A DNA stretch of 64,000 nucleotides, taken from contig OZ018333.1 in assembly GCA_963969495.1 (NCBI GenBank), positions 14,059,420-14,123,419 on the forward strand, given 5' to 3'. Made by a program: the position numbers and the translations under genes. Source of the stretch: Ceratothoa steindachneri (Eukaryota > Arthropoda > Malacostraca > Isopoda > Cymothoidae). Every line of letters starts with the position of its first letter. The first letter of the stretch is position 1. The notes beneath the pieces were generated by a model. The model was given only the letters and a program-made list of their open reading frames with translations, did no database searches and had not been told where the DNA came from. Below, piece after piece: positions 9,457-21,441 of the stretch.

Positions 9457-10461
9457 ATGGGTAAATTCAACAAACATAACTCTGAGAGACCTGCGACCTC
9501 TGGTCATCGTGCCTTGGAACCTGACGATAGACGCTTTGATCCTTTTGGGTCAGAAGTCGACTTGAGTTGGATGACGACCGATTTTTAATCTTGCAAGCGA
9601 ACGATAGTCCTCTTAGTAACGCTGACATCTTCGCCGTCTACGAGGATTTTTTGAGAAATGGGGCGAACCTGCTCAAATGTGACCACGTATTGATGGCGCA
9701 TTGATAGTCGAGGCGAAATCAAGCGAACAGCATCAGCGGATTAAGACTCTACAGTCTTTAACTTCTGTAGACATTTCCTCTGCTTCGCACCTGACATTTA
9801 ACACCAGTAAAGGTGTTATCTGATTGGGAGAGTTATACGATTATGATGTTGACAGGCTGGTATCAAAACATACCAATCAGAAGGTTGTAAGTGCTCACCG
9901 TATTTCCAGGTTTGTGAATGGTGCTAGGTTACCTACTGCCACCATAATCCTGACCTTCAACAGATTGGAACCACCCAAGTACGTTGAGGCTGGCTATCTT
10001 AACATCCCAGTCAAGCCTTACGTTGAAAACCTACGACGCTGTTTTCATTTCGAACGCTTTGGCCATGTAAGCAAGTTTTGTAAACAAGCAAGGTTGTGTG
10101 TGAATTGTGGATCGGATTATCACGGGACGCCCTGTTCTCAACAGCCGTGCTGCCCTAACTGTGGTGGAGATCACCCTGCAACATTACAGCAATGCGCTTT
10201 CTTTCTCTATGAGATAGAAGTCATCGCCATTAGAAACAAGAACAGGGTCAATTTTAAAGAGGCCAGAAGAAGAGTAAAGGAGAAGTATGTCCAACCTGGT
10301 GTGAGCTTTTTTTGATGTTCTGTGTTCTACCGGGCCAAAGAAAACGAGAAGCCAGAGACTTTCTACTGGTTCTCCTGTACCTGACCAGGTAAAAAGTCTT
10401 CCCCGTCCTAAACGTACATCTCCTAGTGATGAACACTCTTGGTCAGCACCTAACAGTGCTT
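9457..10461 (+). pseudogene. Family B ORF1 (gag) remnant
   Basis: ATG at 9457-9459 starts MGKFNKHNSERPATSGH, homologous to MGKLSKNSSQRPPASGH in the minus-strand B copy. Frameshifts occur before 9824. A long open segment (9824-10315) carries the knuckle block CFHFERFGHVSKFC, CVNCGSDYHGTPC and CCPNCGGDH. The second cysteine of the first knuckle is phenylalanine here (CFHC in the other copy). A frameshift in a T-run near 10306 precedes the C-terminal part, which ends at 10461 where copy A4 begins. Confidence 0.75.
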
Positions 10462-10991
10462 CCCCGTAAGGGGCGCGGTGATTTGCCATCCTTGCCGCCG
10501 TGCTGACGGGATCCAGCGTCCCGTCCGGCCCCAGCTTAGCCTCTCTTCCTTCCTTCAGATAGCCTGTATTTCTCCCCTACCTCGTCGCTTTTGATACAAC
10601 CTCTCCCACAACTTTCTCTGGTCAGCCTCTAATTTCACAGGGTAGATGCTGACCTTCTTCTCAGCCAACCGTCCCGGATCGGAGCTGAGGTGGGAGGGGA
10701 CAATGTTCCCTAACCCCTGAGCTCCGGTTTGGGGTGGCCGGCTTTTAACAACTTGCTTCATCCCCACCCATACCTTCCTCACATCCCTTTTCCTCTCCTA
10801 TTCACATTTTATCAATTTTACGCCGTGTTCAAGGTCGAGCCGCCATACCGATGGACTGCCAGGCCACCAGGCGGGAGGGATGGTCCCAAATGGCGACACC
10901 TGGCTCTACCAGGCCTGTAAGCACCTCTCGCATTGCGGGCAACTGCAAGAGGTGATGAGCTATTGCGTCCCGTGGCACAAATAGGGTCACC

Positions 10992-12538
10992 ATGCCCATG
11001 GATGAATTTTCAAAAAAAACAAACCCTGTTAACTTCCCCTGAAACAGCGACGGAGCCGCCCTTGGGCAGCTCCACCGAGAAAATGAAGGTCCCCCCCACC
11101 CTGTACTTGCGCAAGGGCCCTTTCATATCTCTCTAACCGGAGAGGAGGCTCACTCCTCTCCTTCGCCTACGGGTGTAGGGGACTCCCCCTCACCCCTTGT
11201 CTGGAGGTGCCTTTGGGCACCTCCCTCTTTCCAGCGGCAGTCCACTGTGTTCTTTCCAAGGGGCCTGCCAAGAAAGACAGCAGGCAGCTCATTACCGACC
11301 GCCCATCGTGTAAGCGGCTCGTTAGGGAAAACCCCCTTAGGGGGGAGAGGGAAGCCAGGCCCCTTCGGTCGCTACCCTCAGAAGGCCTGCTGGCAAGAAT
11401 ATTAAACCTTGCTGGGGTCAAGGCCTGTGCCTTCCCAGAAAAGACTGGTGACGCTGCCAAAGGGACCTGCGATGTCCTGGGAGGGGATGGCCAACTGAAG
11501 GCCCCTCCTGTGATAGACATGGTCCTTGAGGAAACCCAGCCTCAGAAGGTAGGGACTTCCATGGGAGGGAATCCGGGCTCAGCGCCAAGCACCGAACCCG
11601 AATCCGACCCAATGCAAGATCCTCCTCAAACGGCTGAGGGCTCCGAGGCAGTACAAGGACGGGAGCGATCTCCTCTAACTGGTGCTCCTGCAACCCCCAG
11701 GACCTTATCCATTTCGGAGAAGGACCTGGCTGAGGCCGGTCAATCTGGCCTAGGGGCTACATCGGCGGAGGTGAGAAGCGGGTTCATTCCCTACCCTCCT
11801 CTCCAAAAAAGCAAAAGACTAAGAACAAAAAGACATAGAAAACTCGGGGCTCCTCTCCATCCGCGGGGGCTGCGGGGACGGATGGGTCTGCTGCCACTCT
11901 GGCAAGCGACCAAGCCAAGATCAGCCCATCCGGCCCCTCTGCCCCCCCCGGTTCGAGAGCCCCTGACTAAGACCAAAACTGCACAGGGAGGAGCCTCGAT
12001 GACATCGGGGCCCCTCATTTAGAGGTTACCTGGTGCTGGTTGGTACCGCTAACTGCGTGAAGGCATTCGTGCCACTACTCAGCGGTGCTATTACTGTCAC
12101 CGCTTCGGCCATACGAATCGTTCTTGTAGACGTGCAAAGTCGGGGTCACCCGAAGTCTGTGTAAATTGCTCCAAGGCCGCACACGATAAGTCTAAATCAT
12201 GTGTGGCCAAGTGTGTCAATTGCAGAGAGCCGCACCCCGCTTCTTTGAAGCAATGTGGTGCATATCTCCTTGAGAAAGAAATCCTGGCCGTTCAGGCCCA
12301 GGATCAACTCTCATTCCGCGAGGCTAAGGACTTGGTCCTGGCGCGCACAGCTCTGCCTGGAACGTTATATGCCTCAATAGTTAGAAAGGCACCCTCTCCT
12401 TCTGGCCCATTCGGAGCCCTTCTTCGGGCTCTACTCAATCCGGGCACTCCCCTGGTAAAGCTAGCGGCAAAAAAGGTTCACACCCAGCCCCGGCTAAAAC
12501 CAGCCCCCCCCTCTCTTCCCCCAGCGTGACCGTTTCCC
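10992..12538 (+). pseudogene. Family A ORF1 (gag) of copy A4, frameshifted with internal deletion
   Basis: ATG at 10992 (MPMDEFSKK) corresponds to the gag start in copy A2. The N-terminal segment is frameshifted, and the frame is open from about 11207 to 12022 (KDLAEAGQSGLG, SEKDLAEAG motif). At 12027 the sequence jumps ~460 bp to GAGWYR-type sequence just before the zinc knuckles (CYYCHRFGHTNRSC, CVNCSKAAHDKSKSC, CVNCREPHPASLKQC at about 12088-12253). It ends near 12530. The protein would bind element RNA, but this copy cannot encode it. Confidence 0.75.
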
Positions 12539-12954
12539 GTAAGGCGAAACGGCCACGCGCCTCCACCGAGTCATTAGACTCACAGGAGGCAAAACCCCTG
12601 AAGTTAGTCGCTAGGCCATTTTCCGGGGTTTCTAAAGCTGTCCCCCGAAAGGAGGACAGCAACAAGTGAGCTTTTGCTCCTTCGCCCATGCCTAGAGGTG
12701 GAGCGAGTGGCTCGGAAACGGTGGTTCCTCGAAAAGAGGCCCCCCCGCCTCCGAAGCCGCAACGACCGCCTAAGGTCTCAAGGCGGAAGGAGGAAAAGAC
12801 ATGGCGAGCCCAACCTCCCCCAATCAATCCTCGAAGGCGACGGCGCCTTCAGCGCCTTGTCCGGCCAACAGCGCCCGGGGTTCTGCCTCCGGGAAGCGTA
12901 CGGCCATTCCCGTGAGGGTCTTCTTTTCGAAGAGGGCCCACGCGTCTCCTCCGA

Positions 12955-15900
12955 GCTAGGCCGGGAGGGCATATTCCTTAAATGGAATTTATGTGGACTC
13001 AGGGGCAACAGGGAGGAGCTGCGGAGGCTCGTCTTGTTCCGTTCCCCGTTAGCTATCTTTTTGCAGGAGACCATGCTAGGCGCGTGCCCCCTGCACGCCC
13101 TCCCGGGGTATAAGGGTCGTGCGACCCCACCACCGCGGGATGGCCTGGCTGGGGCATGCGTGGTTTACACCCGGCATGATGTCTCCGTTCTTCCTTTCTC
13201 TTTAGATACCTCCTTTCAGGCAGTGGCTGTGCAGCTGCACCTGGATAGGAGGTATACTATCTTTTCTGCGTACATTCCACCGTCAGCTGACTTCGACGCG
13301 GGGGACTTCCACCGCGTCGTGGCACGGTTGCCGAGGCCCTTTCTCTTGCTTGGAGATCTGAACGGCAGGCATCCTCTCTGGAGAGATTACTCAATAAATC
13401 CCAGGGGATAAGTCCTTGCTGATCTGATTGAAGAGCTTAAGATGGGTGTCCTAAACGTGGATGAGTTTACGCATCACTCTCCGAGAACGGCTTCATTTTC
13501 TTGCCTTCATCTATCTTTGTGCTCTTCGGATGCACAGACTGATTTTGATTGAGGGGTGGTCGATGACCTCCATGGTAGTGATCACTTTCCCATTCAAATA
13601 TCATTTTCAGGGAAAATGCCGCCTGAGAGCCCTCCTCACTGGTGCTTGGCGCGGTGGCCTGAATTTCAGGAAATGACTGAATTCTCTATCTCAGTCGAGG
13701 AGTTTAGGTCGGTAGATGAGGCCGTTGAGTTCTTCTCCGGCAACCTCATCGCCGTGGGCATGACTACTATTCCTAGGACGTCTGGCCGTTTTGCCCGCCA
13801 ACTACTCCCATGGTGGTCGGCAGAGTGTGAGACGGCCCTCAAACAGAAGCGTTATGCCTATATGCGCTATAAGCGCCGCCCGAACGATTTCACTGTCGCT
13901 GAATTTCGTGTGGCTAGGGTTAGGTTTCGGTATATTTTGAAGCACGCCCGCCGCTCTTCTTGGCGGGCATAAGTGTCTTCACTTAACGGGAAGACCCCTT
14001 TAGCTGAGGTGTGGAAGCGAGTCAAAAGGATTCGGGGCAAGTTCTCGCAGGACCCCCCTCTCGTTCTCCAGGAGAATGGGACCGCATTCTCGGACCACGC
14101 GTCCGTGGCGGAATCCTTAGCGACCGCTTTTTCCGCATTCTCTAGCCATGATGCTTTTTCGCCAGCATTCAATGCACGTCGTGATGTCGCGGAAGGCCGC
14201 CGGCTGGACTTTACCTCCAGAGGCGGAGAACCCTTCAACGACAAATTTACTGTGAGTGAGTTACGTTCAGCTCTCGCTTCGTGCGCGGACACGGCCCATG
14301 GTCCGGACGATGTCCCGTACGCCATGCTTTGACACCTGGGTGAGCGAGGCATGGCCTTTCTTTTAGATTTGTTCAACAGTATCTGGGTGGAAGGTCTTCT
14401 CCCAGACTCCTGGCGAATCGCAACTGTGCTAGCCTTCCGCAAACCGGGAAGAGATCATTCTACTCCGACCGGTTTCCGCCCAATCTCTCTAACCTCTTGC
14501 GTGTGCAAGTTGATGGAGAAATTGGTAAATGTTAGATTAGCCTTTTTCCTGGACAGCGGAGGCCATCTGTCTTCCGCACAGTGCGGCTTCCGCAAGTTCC
14601 ACTCCACGTCGGATGCTCTGCTCCGACTGGAAAATGCCGGCTGCAAGGATTTCCTTCGTAGACAGCACTACGCCACGGTGTTTTTCGATCTGGAGGAGGC
14701 CTATGATACCGCATGGTGATCCGGAATCATGGAGACTCTCCACACGATGGGGGCGTGGGGACGCCTCCCAATGTTTATATCTGAATTTTTGCGAGATCGT
14801 CGTTTCCACGTACGGGTGGGGGGAGCCCTCTCCTGCCCAAAGGAGCAGGAAGAGGGTGTCCCGCAGGGAAGTGTCCTCAGTGTCACACTCTTTGCCCTGA
14901 GCATCAACGGCATCACCTCGGTGCTGCCGGAAGATGTTCTCGCTACGCTCTACGTGGACGACCTTTCGATCTCTTTTGGCGCGGCCCAGATGCCAACTCT
15001 GGAGCGTCGACTCCAACAGGCATTGAACCGCGTCTCTCGCTCTTCCGAAGCGCACAGGTTTAGGTTTTCTTTGGCCAAGACTAAGGTGGTGCAATTCTGC
15101 CGCCACCCACGGCCTTACCCTGAGCCAGATTTGTTTCTTAATGGGGTGCGCCTGTATGTAGTTAAGTCGCACCGTTTCCTTGGTCTTGTATTCGACCGAC
15201 GCCTCACCTGCGAGGCTCATATTCGCAGCCTTAGGGTCTCTTGTACCCACGCCATGGACATTTTCCGTTCCGTGACGTTCAGCGCTTGGGGCGCTAAAAG
15301 GGCTACTGCCTTACTTTTTTATCGATCTTTTGTTCGTTCAAAGCTCGACTACGGAAGCGAGTTTTATGCCTCCGCAGCTGATTGTGAATTGCAGAAGGTG
15401 GATTCGATCCACCACACTGGCCTTCGTCTGGCGACCGGTGCCTTCCGCACTTTCCCCATTGAGAGACATCTAGTCGATGCTGGGGAGATGCCACTCGCTC
15501 TGCGCTGCGTGCAGTGCATCACTCGCCTGTACGCGTGAGCCCGGCTCCTCCCTTAGTCGCCAACAGCTCTAACTGCATCCGCAGCTGATCTCGGTGGTGC
15601 CTATACCGCCGAGAGACGCAAGTCATACCCTAGGCCCTTTGGGTGTAGGGCCAGGAAACTCCTTCGAGAGGTCGGTGCGCCCCTGGTTCTGCCCAGGACG
15701 CCACCCTGGAGGGTACCACATTTGGCTATTTGTCGCCACGCCTCTGCTCCTAAAGCTTGTACTGCGCCGGGAGTATTGCGTTCGACCTTTTTGGAGCACA
15801 CATCGTGTCACGCTGGAACCGTGCCAGTGTATACGGATGGCTCCAAGTCCCAAGAAGACGTCGGCTTCCACGTCGTATCCCCTCTGTTTGAGGTCAGTGG

Positions 15901-16662
15901 GGCTCTACCAGGCGCTGCGTCTGTCTTCGCGGCCGAGCTGGTGGCAATAAACCACTCGGTACGGGAGATTACGTGACGTGCCTGGTTCGGAAACCGGATT
16001 GTGATCTATAGCGACTCACAAAGCGCCCTGAGTGCTCTCGGGGCATTGGAATCTCCGCATCCCCCGGTTCGCGATATCCGTGACGCGACGGTTTTGGCAA
16101 GCCGGGCAGATGTCGAAATTATCTTCTGCTGGGTTCCTGGACATGTAGGAATTGCGGGGAATGAGCGCGCCGATGAGGGCGCCAAAGAGTCCGCAAGGAC
16201 TCTGCGACCGGACCAGCGTTTCGCTCTTCCTCACACCGACTACATGGCAGGAATACGGGCAGCTCTTCGGACTGCTTGGCAAATAAGATGGGAGACGGTT
16301 GAAGGGAACTTAAAGTTGCGTGCCATTGCGCCGCGACTGTTCCCATGGACCTATCCCCCAATGCCGCGGCGGCTTCAGGTTGCTTTCTGTCGTCTCCGAA
16401 TTGGGCACACTCGTGTGACGCATCGCTATTTGATGGAGCGCTCGGCTGCGCCCTATTGCAACGACTGTGTCATCCCCCAGACTGTTCGGCACATTCTTGT
16501 CGAATGTCCCAGTCTGGGTGATCTTCGTGCACGACACCTGTCCCGGTCCGGGATGGGTGGGGTCGCTACCGCCTGTCCCTTGTACTCGGGATGAGTGCGT
16601 ACACATTGACTTGTGGACTTGTTGACTTCTTGGGGGAGGCCGGCCTTCTCCCTATTATTTAA
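12955..16662 (+). pseudogene. Family A ORF2 (EN-RT-RNaseH) of copy A4 with eight stop codons
   Basis: One reading frame carries the endonuclease (LKWNLCGLRGN, LLLGDLNGRHPLW, GSDHFPIQ), RT (FFDLEEAYDTAW, GVPQGSVLSVTLF, LYVDDLSIS) and RNase H (YTDGSKS, AELVAI, YSDSQSAL, GNERADEGAKES), and a CX2CX7HX4C motif (CNDC...H...C). In-frame stops lie at 13409, 13550, 13970, 14330, 14717, 15536, 15554 and 15974. Seven of the eight are C-to-T or G-to-A changes relative to other copies. A 1-nt deletion near 16542 shifts the last ~35 codons; the intended stop is at 16660-16662. Confidence 0.85.
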
Positions 16663-16916
16663 GCAAGGTTTGTTTTTTTTGTTTTGTTTTGCTTTTTGCA
16701 TTTGTTCTTTTTGTTTGTTTTTTTTTCCTTTAGTTGCACGCTCCTGCGCCGGGGGGACCTCTTCCCGACGCACCAGCTTGCTTCCTTTCCCCCTTTTTGG
16801 GGTGTTGTTTTTTTTCTTTTTAATTTTATTTTAAAGTAGCCTAGAACTAGGCCAGTTTTAATACGTCGACTAATGCCCAAGTAGGCAGTCGCCAGATGAG
16901 CTCTTAAAAAAAAAAG
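16663..16916 (+). other. Family A 3' UTR with two hairpins and poly(A) tail (copy A4)
   Basis: A T-rich tract is followed by AGCCTAGAACTAGGCC (16839-16854), a 7-base inverted repeat. About 20 bases downstream is the second stem (TCGACT...AGTCGCC, about 16867-16895). The element ends with GAGCTCTTAAAAAAAAAA. Confidence 0.7.
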
Positions 16917-16920
16917 AGAA

Positions 16921-18091
16921 GTGTTCGTCTTTCGCAAACCGGGGAGAGATCACTCTACTCCGACCGGTTTCCGTCCAATCTCTCTAACCTCTTGCGTGTG
17001 CAAGTTGATGGAGAAATTGGTAAATGTTAGATTAGCCTTTTTTCTTGACAGCGGAGGCCATCTGTCTTCCGCACAGTGCGGCTTCCGCAAGTTCCACTCC
17101 ACGTCGGATGCTCTGCTCCGACTGGAAGGTGTCGTCTGCGAGGCTTTCCTTCGTAGACAGCACTAAGCCACGGTCTTTTTCGATCTGGAGAAGGCCTATG
17201 ATACCGCATGGCGATACGTTATCACGGAGACTCTCCACACGATGGGGGCGAGGGGACGCCTCCCAATGTTTATAACTGAATTTTTGCGAGATCGTCGTTT
17301 CCGCGTACGGGTGGAGGGAGCCCTCTCCGGCCCAAAAGAGCAGGAAGAGGGTGTCCCTTCGAAGCGCACAGGTTTCGATTTTCTTTGGCTAAGACTAAGG
17401 TGGTGCACTTGTCCTCTATCCACGGCTTCACCCCGACCCAGATTTGTTTCCTAATGGGGTGCGCCTGGATGTGGTGGAGTCGCACCGTTTCCTCGGTCTT
17501 GTATTCGACCAACGCCTCACCAGGGAGGCTCATATTTGCAGCCTTAGGGTCTCTTGTACCCGCGCCATGGACATTCTCCGTTCCGTGACGTTCAGCGCTT
17601 GGGGCGCTGATAGGGCTACTGCCCTACTTTTTTATCGATCCTTTGTTCGTTCGAAGCTCGACTACGGATGCGAGTTTTATGCATCCTCAGCCGAGCGTTC
17701 ATTGCGGAAGGTGGACTCGATCCACCACACCGGCCTTCGCCTTGCGACCGGTGCCTTCCGCACTTCCCCCATTGAGAGCCTGTTGGTCGATGCTGGGGAG
17801 ATGCCACTCGCTCTGCGCTGCGTGCAGTGCATCACTCGCCTGTACGCGCGAGCCCGGTGCCTCCCTCAGTCGCCAACAGCTCTCACTGCTTTCGCAGCTG
17901 ATCTTGATGGTGCCTATGCCACCGAGAGACGCCAGTCATACTCTAAGCCCTTTGGGTGTAGGGCCCGGAAACTCCTTCGAGATCTAGTTATAGCTCTCAG
18001 GCCGGTGGCGCCCCTGGTTCTGCCCAGGACACGACCCTGGAGGTTACCATATTTGGCTATTTGTCGCCACGCCTCAGCTCCCAAAGCTTCT
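16921..18091 (+). pseudogene. Family A copy A5: 5'- and 3'-truncated RT fragment
   Basis: The sequence starts inside the RT (FRKPGRDHSTPTGFRPISLT) and runs through FFDLEKAYDTAW to the thumb and early RNase H spacer (ICRHASAPKAS), where it ends at 18091 against L2-like sequence. A deletion of ~190 bp near 17358 removes the YVDD catalytic box. It lies only a few bases downstream of the poly(A) of copy A4, in the same orientation. Confidence 0.75.
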
Positions 18092-20221
18092 ACTGTCTCT
18101 AATTCTGTTCATTCTCTAACATCTATTGCGCCCCCCCCCACTCCTCCCTTGATTTTTTTTTACGAATATAGAATATAGTTAGCTTCTCGCTAATCTCTCC
18201 CCATCGGGTCATCTTTTCATCATATGGGACTGCAACCTCCCAGTCACTAACCCTAATCTATCTGCCTTCCTTGAGATCCTTGACCTCTTCTCCCTTATTC
18301 AACACGTTTCTTTCCCACCACACTGCCATGGTAACATTTTTTACTTTGTAATTTCCGACTGTCAAATTTCCAACTTGACCACTTCCATCCTGTCTAATGA
18401 TATTTCTGACCATTACCTTATTTACTTCAACGTCTCTACTCCACTTCTTTGCCCTTTCGGCCTCCTCTCATCCCAAACCTTTTTGACGGCTAGCCTCCAT
18501 TGACATCCCATCCCTCCTTAATGATGTTGCCTCTAATTTACCCCCTCCCGACGCTCTCGCATCCCCTGACCAAATCCTCTCATCCTTGGAGCAATCCCTC
18601 CTAACTTGCCTTAATGCCCACTCCCTCATTATTACTACTCCGTCCTCTCGCCGTCACCGCGCCCCATGGTAGTCGCTGGAACTCCTACGCTCGAGACAGT
18701 CTTTACGTGCCCATGGAAGAGCTCTTCATTAAGCTCACTCCCGTGGGCAAGATACAACTGTTCTTTCGCTCACTTAACGTCTTGCGACGTCTCTCGACTT
18801 GGCTAAAGTGAATTCTGCTCGTGAAGCCCATTCGCGTAAATTCGTAGCCGACAATAAGAATGACCCCCACGCCGTTTGCTGCCTGCTATCTTCTCTTACC
18901 TCCTCACACCAAGTCCCAACCCCCATCAGCCCCATCATCTTCTCGAAATTCTTCGCTGATAAGGTCAACCTTTGTGCCTCCCTCCCATGACTGCCTGAGC
19001 AATCCTTTCACATTCTCCCTGATTCCCTTCTCGGCCGCTCAATGTATTTCATGAGGTGACCGCTTCTGAGTTGTCTGCTTTACTCTTGCGCTCTAAAAAG
19101 TCTGGCTTCCCTTGTGACTCCCATCCCCCCAAGCTATTAATCAAAATATTGCCTGTCATACTCCCAATGCTCCTCCACCTGTTCAATAGCTCCCTTGCCC
19201 TTGCTACTGGTGTTGTCCCATCTTCCTTCAAATGTGCCCAAATCCGTCCGATCATGAAAAGGCCGAAGCTTAACCCTTCCGACCCATCTAGATATCGCCC
19301 GATCTCGTAACTTCCCTTCCTCTCTAAGGTCCTTGAGAGAGTAGTTGTTTCGCGCATCAATTCCCACATCGTTGCCTGTAATATTGATGAGACTTACCAA
19401 TCAGGTTTTAAAGCTGGGCACTCTACTCAATGTTACTGCTTGCTTACGTAGAGCTGCTGACCGGGGTTGTGCCTCCATCCTCATTCTATTTGACCTCTCC
19501 TCTGCCTTTGATACTATTAACCATTCCGTCTTGCTTGATCGCCTCCACTCTTTCCTTGGCATTTCTGGTGTTGCTCTCGACTGGTTACGCTCTTAACTTT
19601 CGCCTCGCACCCAGTCTGTAGTGATTAACGATGTCTCCTCTGACCCCACTCCCATTTGCTTTGGTATCCCTCAAATCTCTGTCCTCGGCCCTCTCATCTT
19701 TCGTATCTATTTATTCCCTCATAGCTCCCTCCTACGTAATCTCATTCTATCTTTCCACCTATATGTCGATGACACTCAAATCTTTATTTCTTCTTGCCCC
19801 TCGACCATTGCCCACTCAATCTGTGACCTCCTATCTGCCTATTCTGCTATCTCGGACTGTCTATCGGCTAACTTCCTCAAACTTAACCACTCCCAAACTG
19901 AAGTTCTTCTGGTTGGTAGCCCGCTCAAGTATACAAAGTTAAATCCCTCTTCCCCTCCCTTCCTCTGGGTGGAAACTCTGTAGCTTTCTCTGACTCTGTG
20001 AGAAATCTGGGTGTTGTGTTTGATGAGCATCTCCCCTTCAAGCCCCACATCCACAATATTAGTCAATCTCCCCTTTGTTTCCTCCGTAAATCGCTCTCAC
20101 TTCGACCGCCAAAGTCTTGAGACTGCTGCCCACGCCTTCATTACCTCCCGCCTGATTACTGTAACTCTCGTCTTGTAAATCTACCATCTTCCTCTCTATG
20201 TCCCCTTAAGCTAGTCCAGAA
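18092..20221 (+). pseudogene. L2-like non-LTR retrotransposon fragment (endonuclease and RT)
   Basis: Frames recognisable as L2/CR1-group include endonuclease GDCNLPVTNPNLSAFLEIL and ISDHYLIYF (about 18230-18430). RT segments follow: SSFKCAQIRPIMKRPKLNP, FDLSSAFDTINHSVLLDRL, IPQISVLGPLIF, FHLYVDDTQIF (near 19755-19790) and ANFLKLNHSQTEVLLVGS. Many stops and frameshifts show long inactivity. The C-terminal end and 3' UTR are missing: at about 20222 the sequence switches to family A RT. The lack of RNase H and the SAFDTI.HS signature separate it from families A to D. Confidence 0.75.
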
Positions 20222-20910
20222 CCACACGATGGGGGCGAGGGGACGTCTCCCAATCTTAATATCTGAATGTTTGCGAGATCGTCGATTCCGCGTACGGATG
20301 TTGGGGAAGGCAGCCCTCTCCGGCCCAATGGAGCAAGAGGAGCGTGTCCCGCAAGGAACTTTCCTCAGTGTCATACTCTTTGCCCTGAGCATCAACGGCA
20401 TTACCTCGGTGCTTCCAGAAGATGTTCTTGCTACGCTCTACGTGCAAGACCTTTCGAATTCTTTTGGCGCGGCCCAGATGCCAACTCTGGAGCCTCGACT
20501 CCAACAAGTATTAAACTGCGTCTCTTGCTAAGCCGAAGCGCCCATGTTTCGGTTTTCTTTGGCCAAGACTAAGGTGGTGCACTTCTGCCGCCCTCCACGG
20601 CTCCACCCCGACCCAGATTTGTTTATTAATGGAGTACGCCTGGAAGTGGTTGAATCGCACCGTTTCCTTGGTCTTGTATTTGACCGACGCCTCACCTGCG
20701 AGGCTCATATTCACAGCTTTAGGGTCTCTTGTACACGCACCATGGATATTCTCCGTTACGTGACGTTCAGCTCTTTGGGCGCTGATAGGGCTACTGCCTT
20801 ACTTTTTTATCGATCCTTTGTTCGTTCGAAGCTCGACTACGGATGCGAGTTTTACGCATCCGCAGCCGAACGTCTATTGCGGAAGGTGGACTCGATCTAC
20901 TACACCGGCC
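20222..20910 (+). pseudogene. Older family A copy (host of nested A2), left part, RT
   Basis: The copy begins within RT (HTMGARGRLPILISECLRDRRFRV) and passes a YVDD-equivalent mutated to YVQD (TLYVQDLSNSFG, near 20440). It continues to LRKVDSIYYTG, where it is interrupted exactly at 20910 by the full-length copy A2. The remainder resumes at 27791 in matching register. Substitution of the first catalytic aspartate by glutamine and an in-frame stop near 20529 show it was already dead or has decayed since. Confidence 0.85.
20898..20910. repeat. Target-site duplication, left copy, of nested element A2
   Basis: TACTACACCGGCC here is identical to 27791-27803 on the other side of the element. In the uninterrupted family A sequence this 13-mer position occurs once (CACCACACCGGCC in copy A2 itself). 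Confidence 0.95.
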
Positions 20911-21441
20911 CCCCGTAAGGGGCGCGGCGATTTGCCATCCTGGCCGCCGTGCTGACGGAATCCAGCGCTCCGTCCGGCCCCAGCTTAGCCTCTCTTCCTT
21001 CCTTCAGATAGCCCGATTTCTCCCCTACCTCGTCGCTTTTCATACAACCTCTCCCACAACTTTCTCTGGTCAGCCTCTAATTTCACAGGGTAGAATGCTG
21101 ACCTTCTTCTCAAGCCAACCACCCCGGATGGGGGCTGAGGGGGGAGGGGACATTGTTCCCTAACCCCTCAGATCCGGTTCGGGATGGGGGTTTTTTAACA
21201 ACCTGCTTCATCCCCACCCATACCTTCCTCACATCCCTTTTCCTCTCCTCTTCACATTCTATCTGTTTTACGCCGTGTCTAAGGTGGAGCCGCCATGCCG
21301 AAGGACTGCCAGGCCACCAGGCGGGAGGGGTGGTCCCAAATGGCGGCGCCTGGCTCTGCCGGGCCTGTAAGCACCTCTTGCAGTGCGGGCTACTGCAAGA
21401 GGTGGTGAGCGATTGCGTCCCGTAAAACAAAGAGGGTCACC
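20911..21441 (+). promoter_or_regulatory. 5' UTR with presumed internal promoter of copy A2
   Basis: The 531-bp leader starts with CCCC-GTAA-GGGG, which can fold into a 4-bp stem closed by a GNRA-type loop. Next is a GC-rich, self-complementary ~80 bases. GGGGCGC at 20919-20925 can pair with GCGCTCC about 40 bases downstream using one G-U pair. A pyrimidine-rich section follows. Non-LTR elements of this group transcribe from an internal promoter. No TATA or Inr sequence could be identified with confidence. Confidence 0.6.

Larger units (their letters stand above)
10462..16916 (+). mobile_element. Family A copy A4, nearly full length, point-mutated
   Basis: The copy runs from CCCCGTAAGGGGCGCGG at 10462 to the poly(A) tract ending at 16916. 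Leader, gag, ORF2 and 3' UTR are in order. Gag has a ~460-bp deletion near 12027. ORF2 carries eight stop codons and a single frameshift near its end. It lies in or beside a family B gag fragment on its left. On its right another family A fragment starts within 5 bp. No convincing target duplication was found. Confidence 0.85.

Noticed and set aside
10450..16935. Target-site duplication for copy A4 (AGTGCTTC versus AAGTGTTCG)
   Set aside because: The match is imperfect and offset, and the right flank is already family A sequence.
20919..20990. HDV-like self-cleaving ribozyme at the family A 5' end
   Set aside because: A 7-bp stem is possible, but the element starts eight bases before it and I could not place P2, P4 and the catalytic J4/2 strand. 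Kept only as a structured 5' end.
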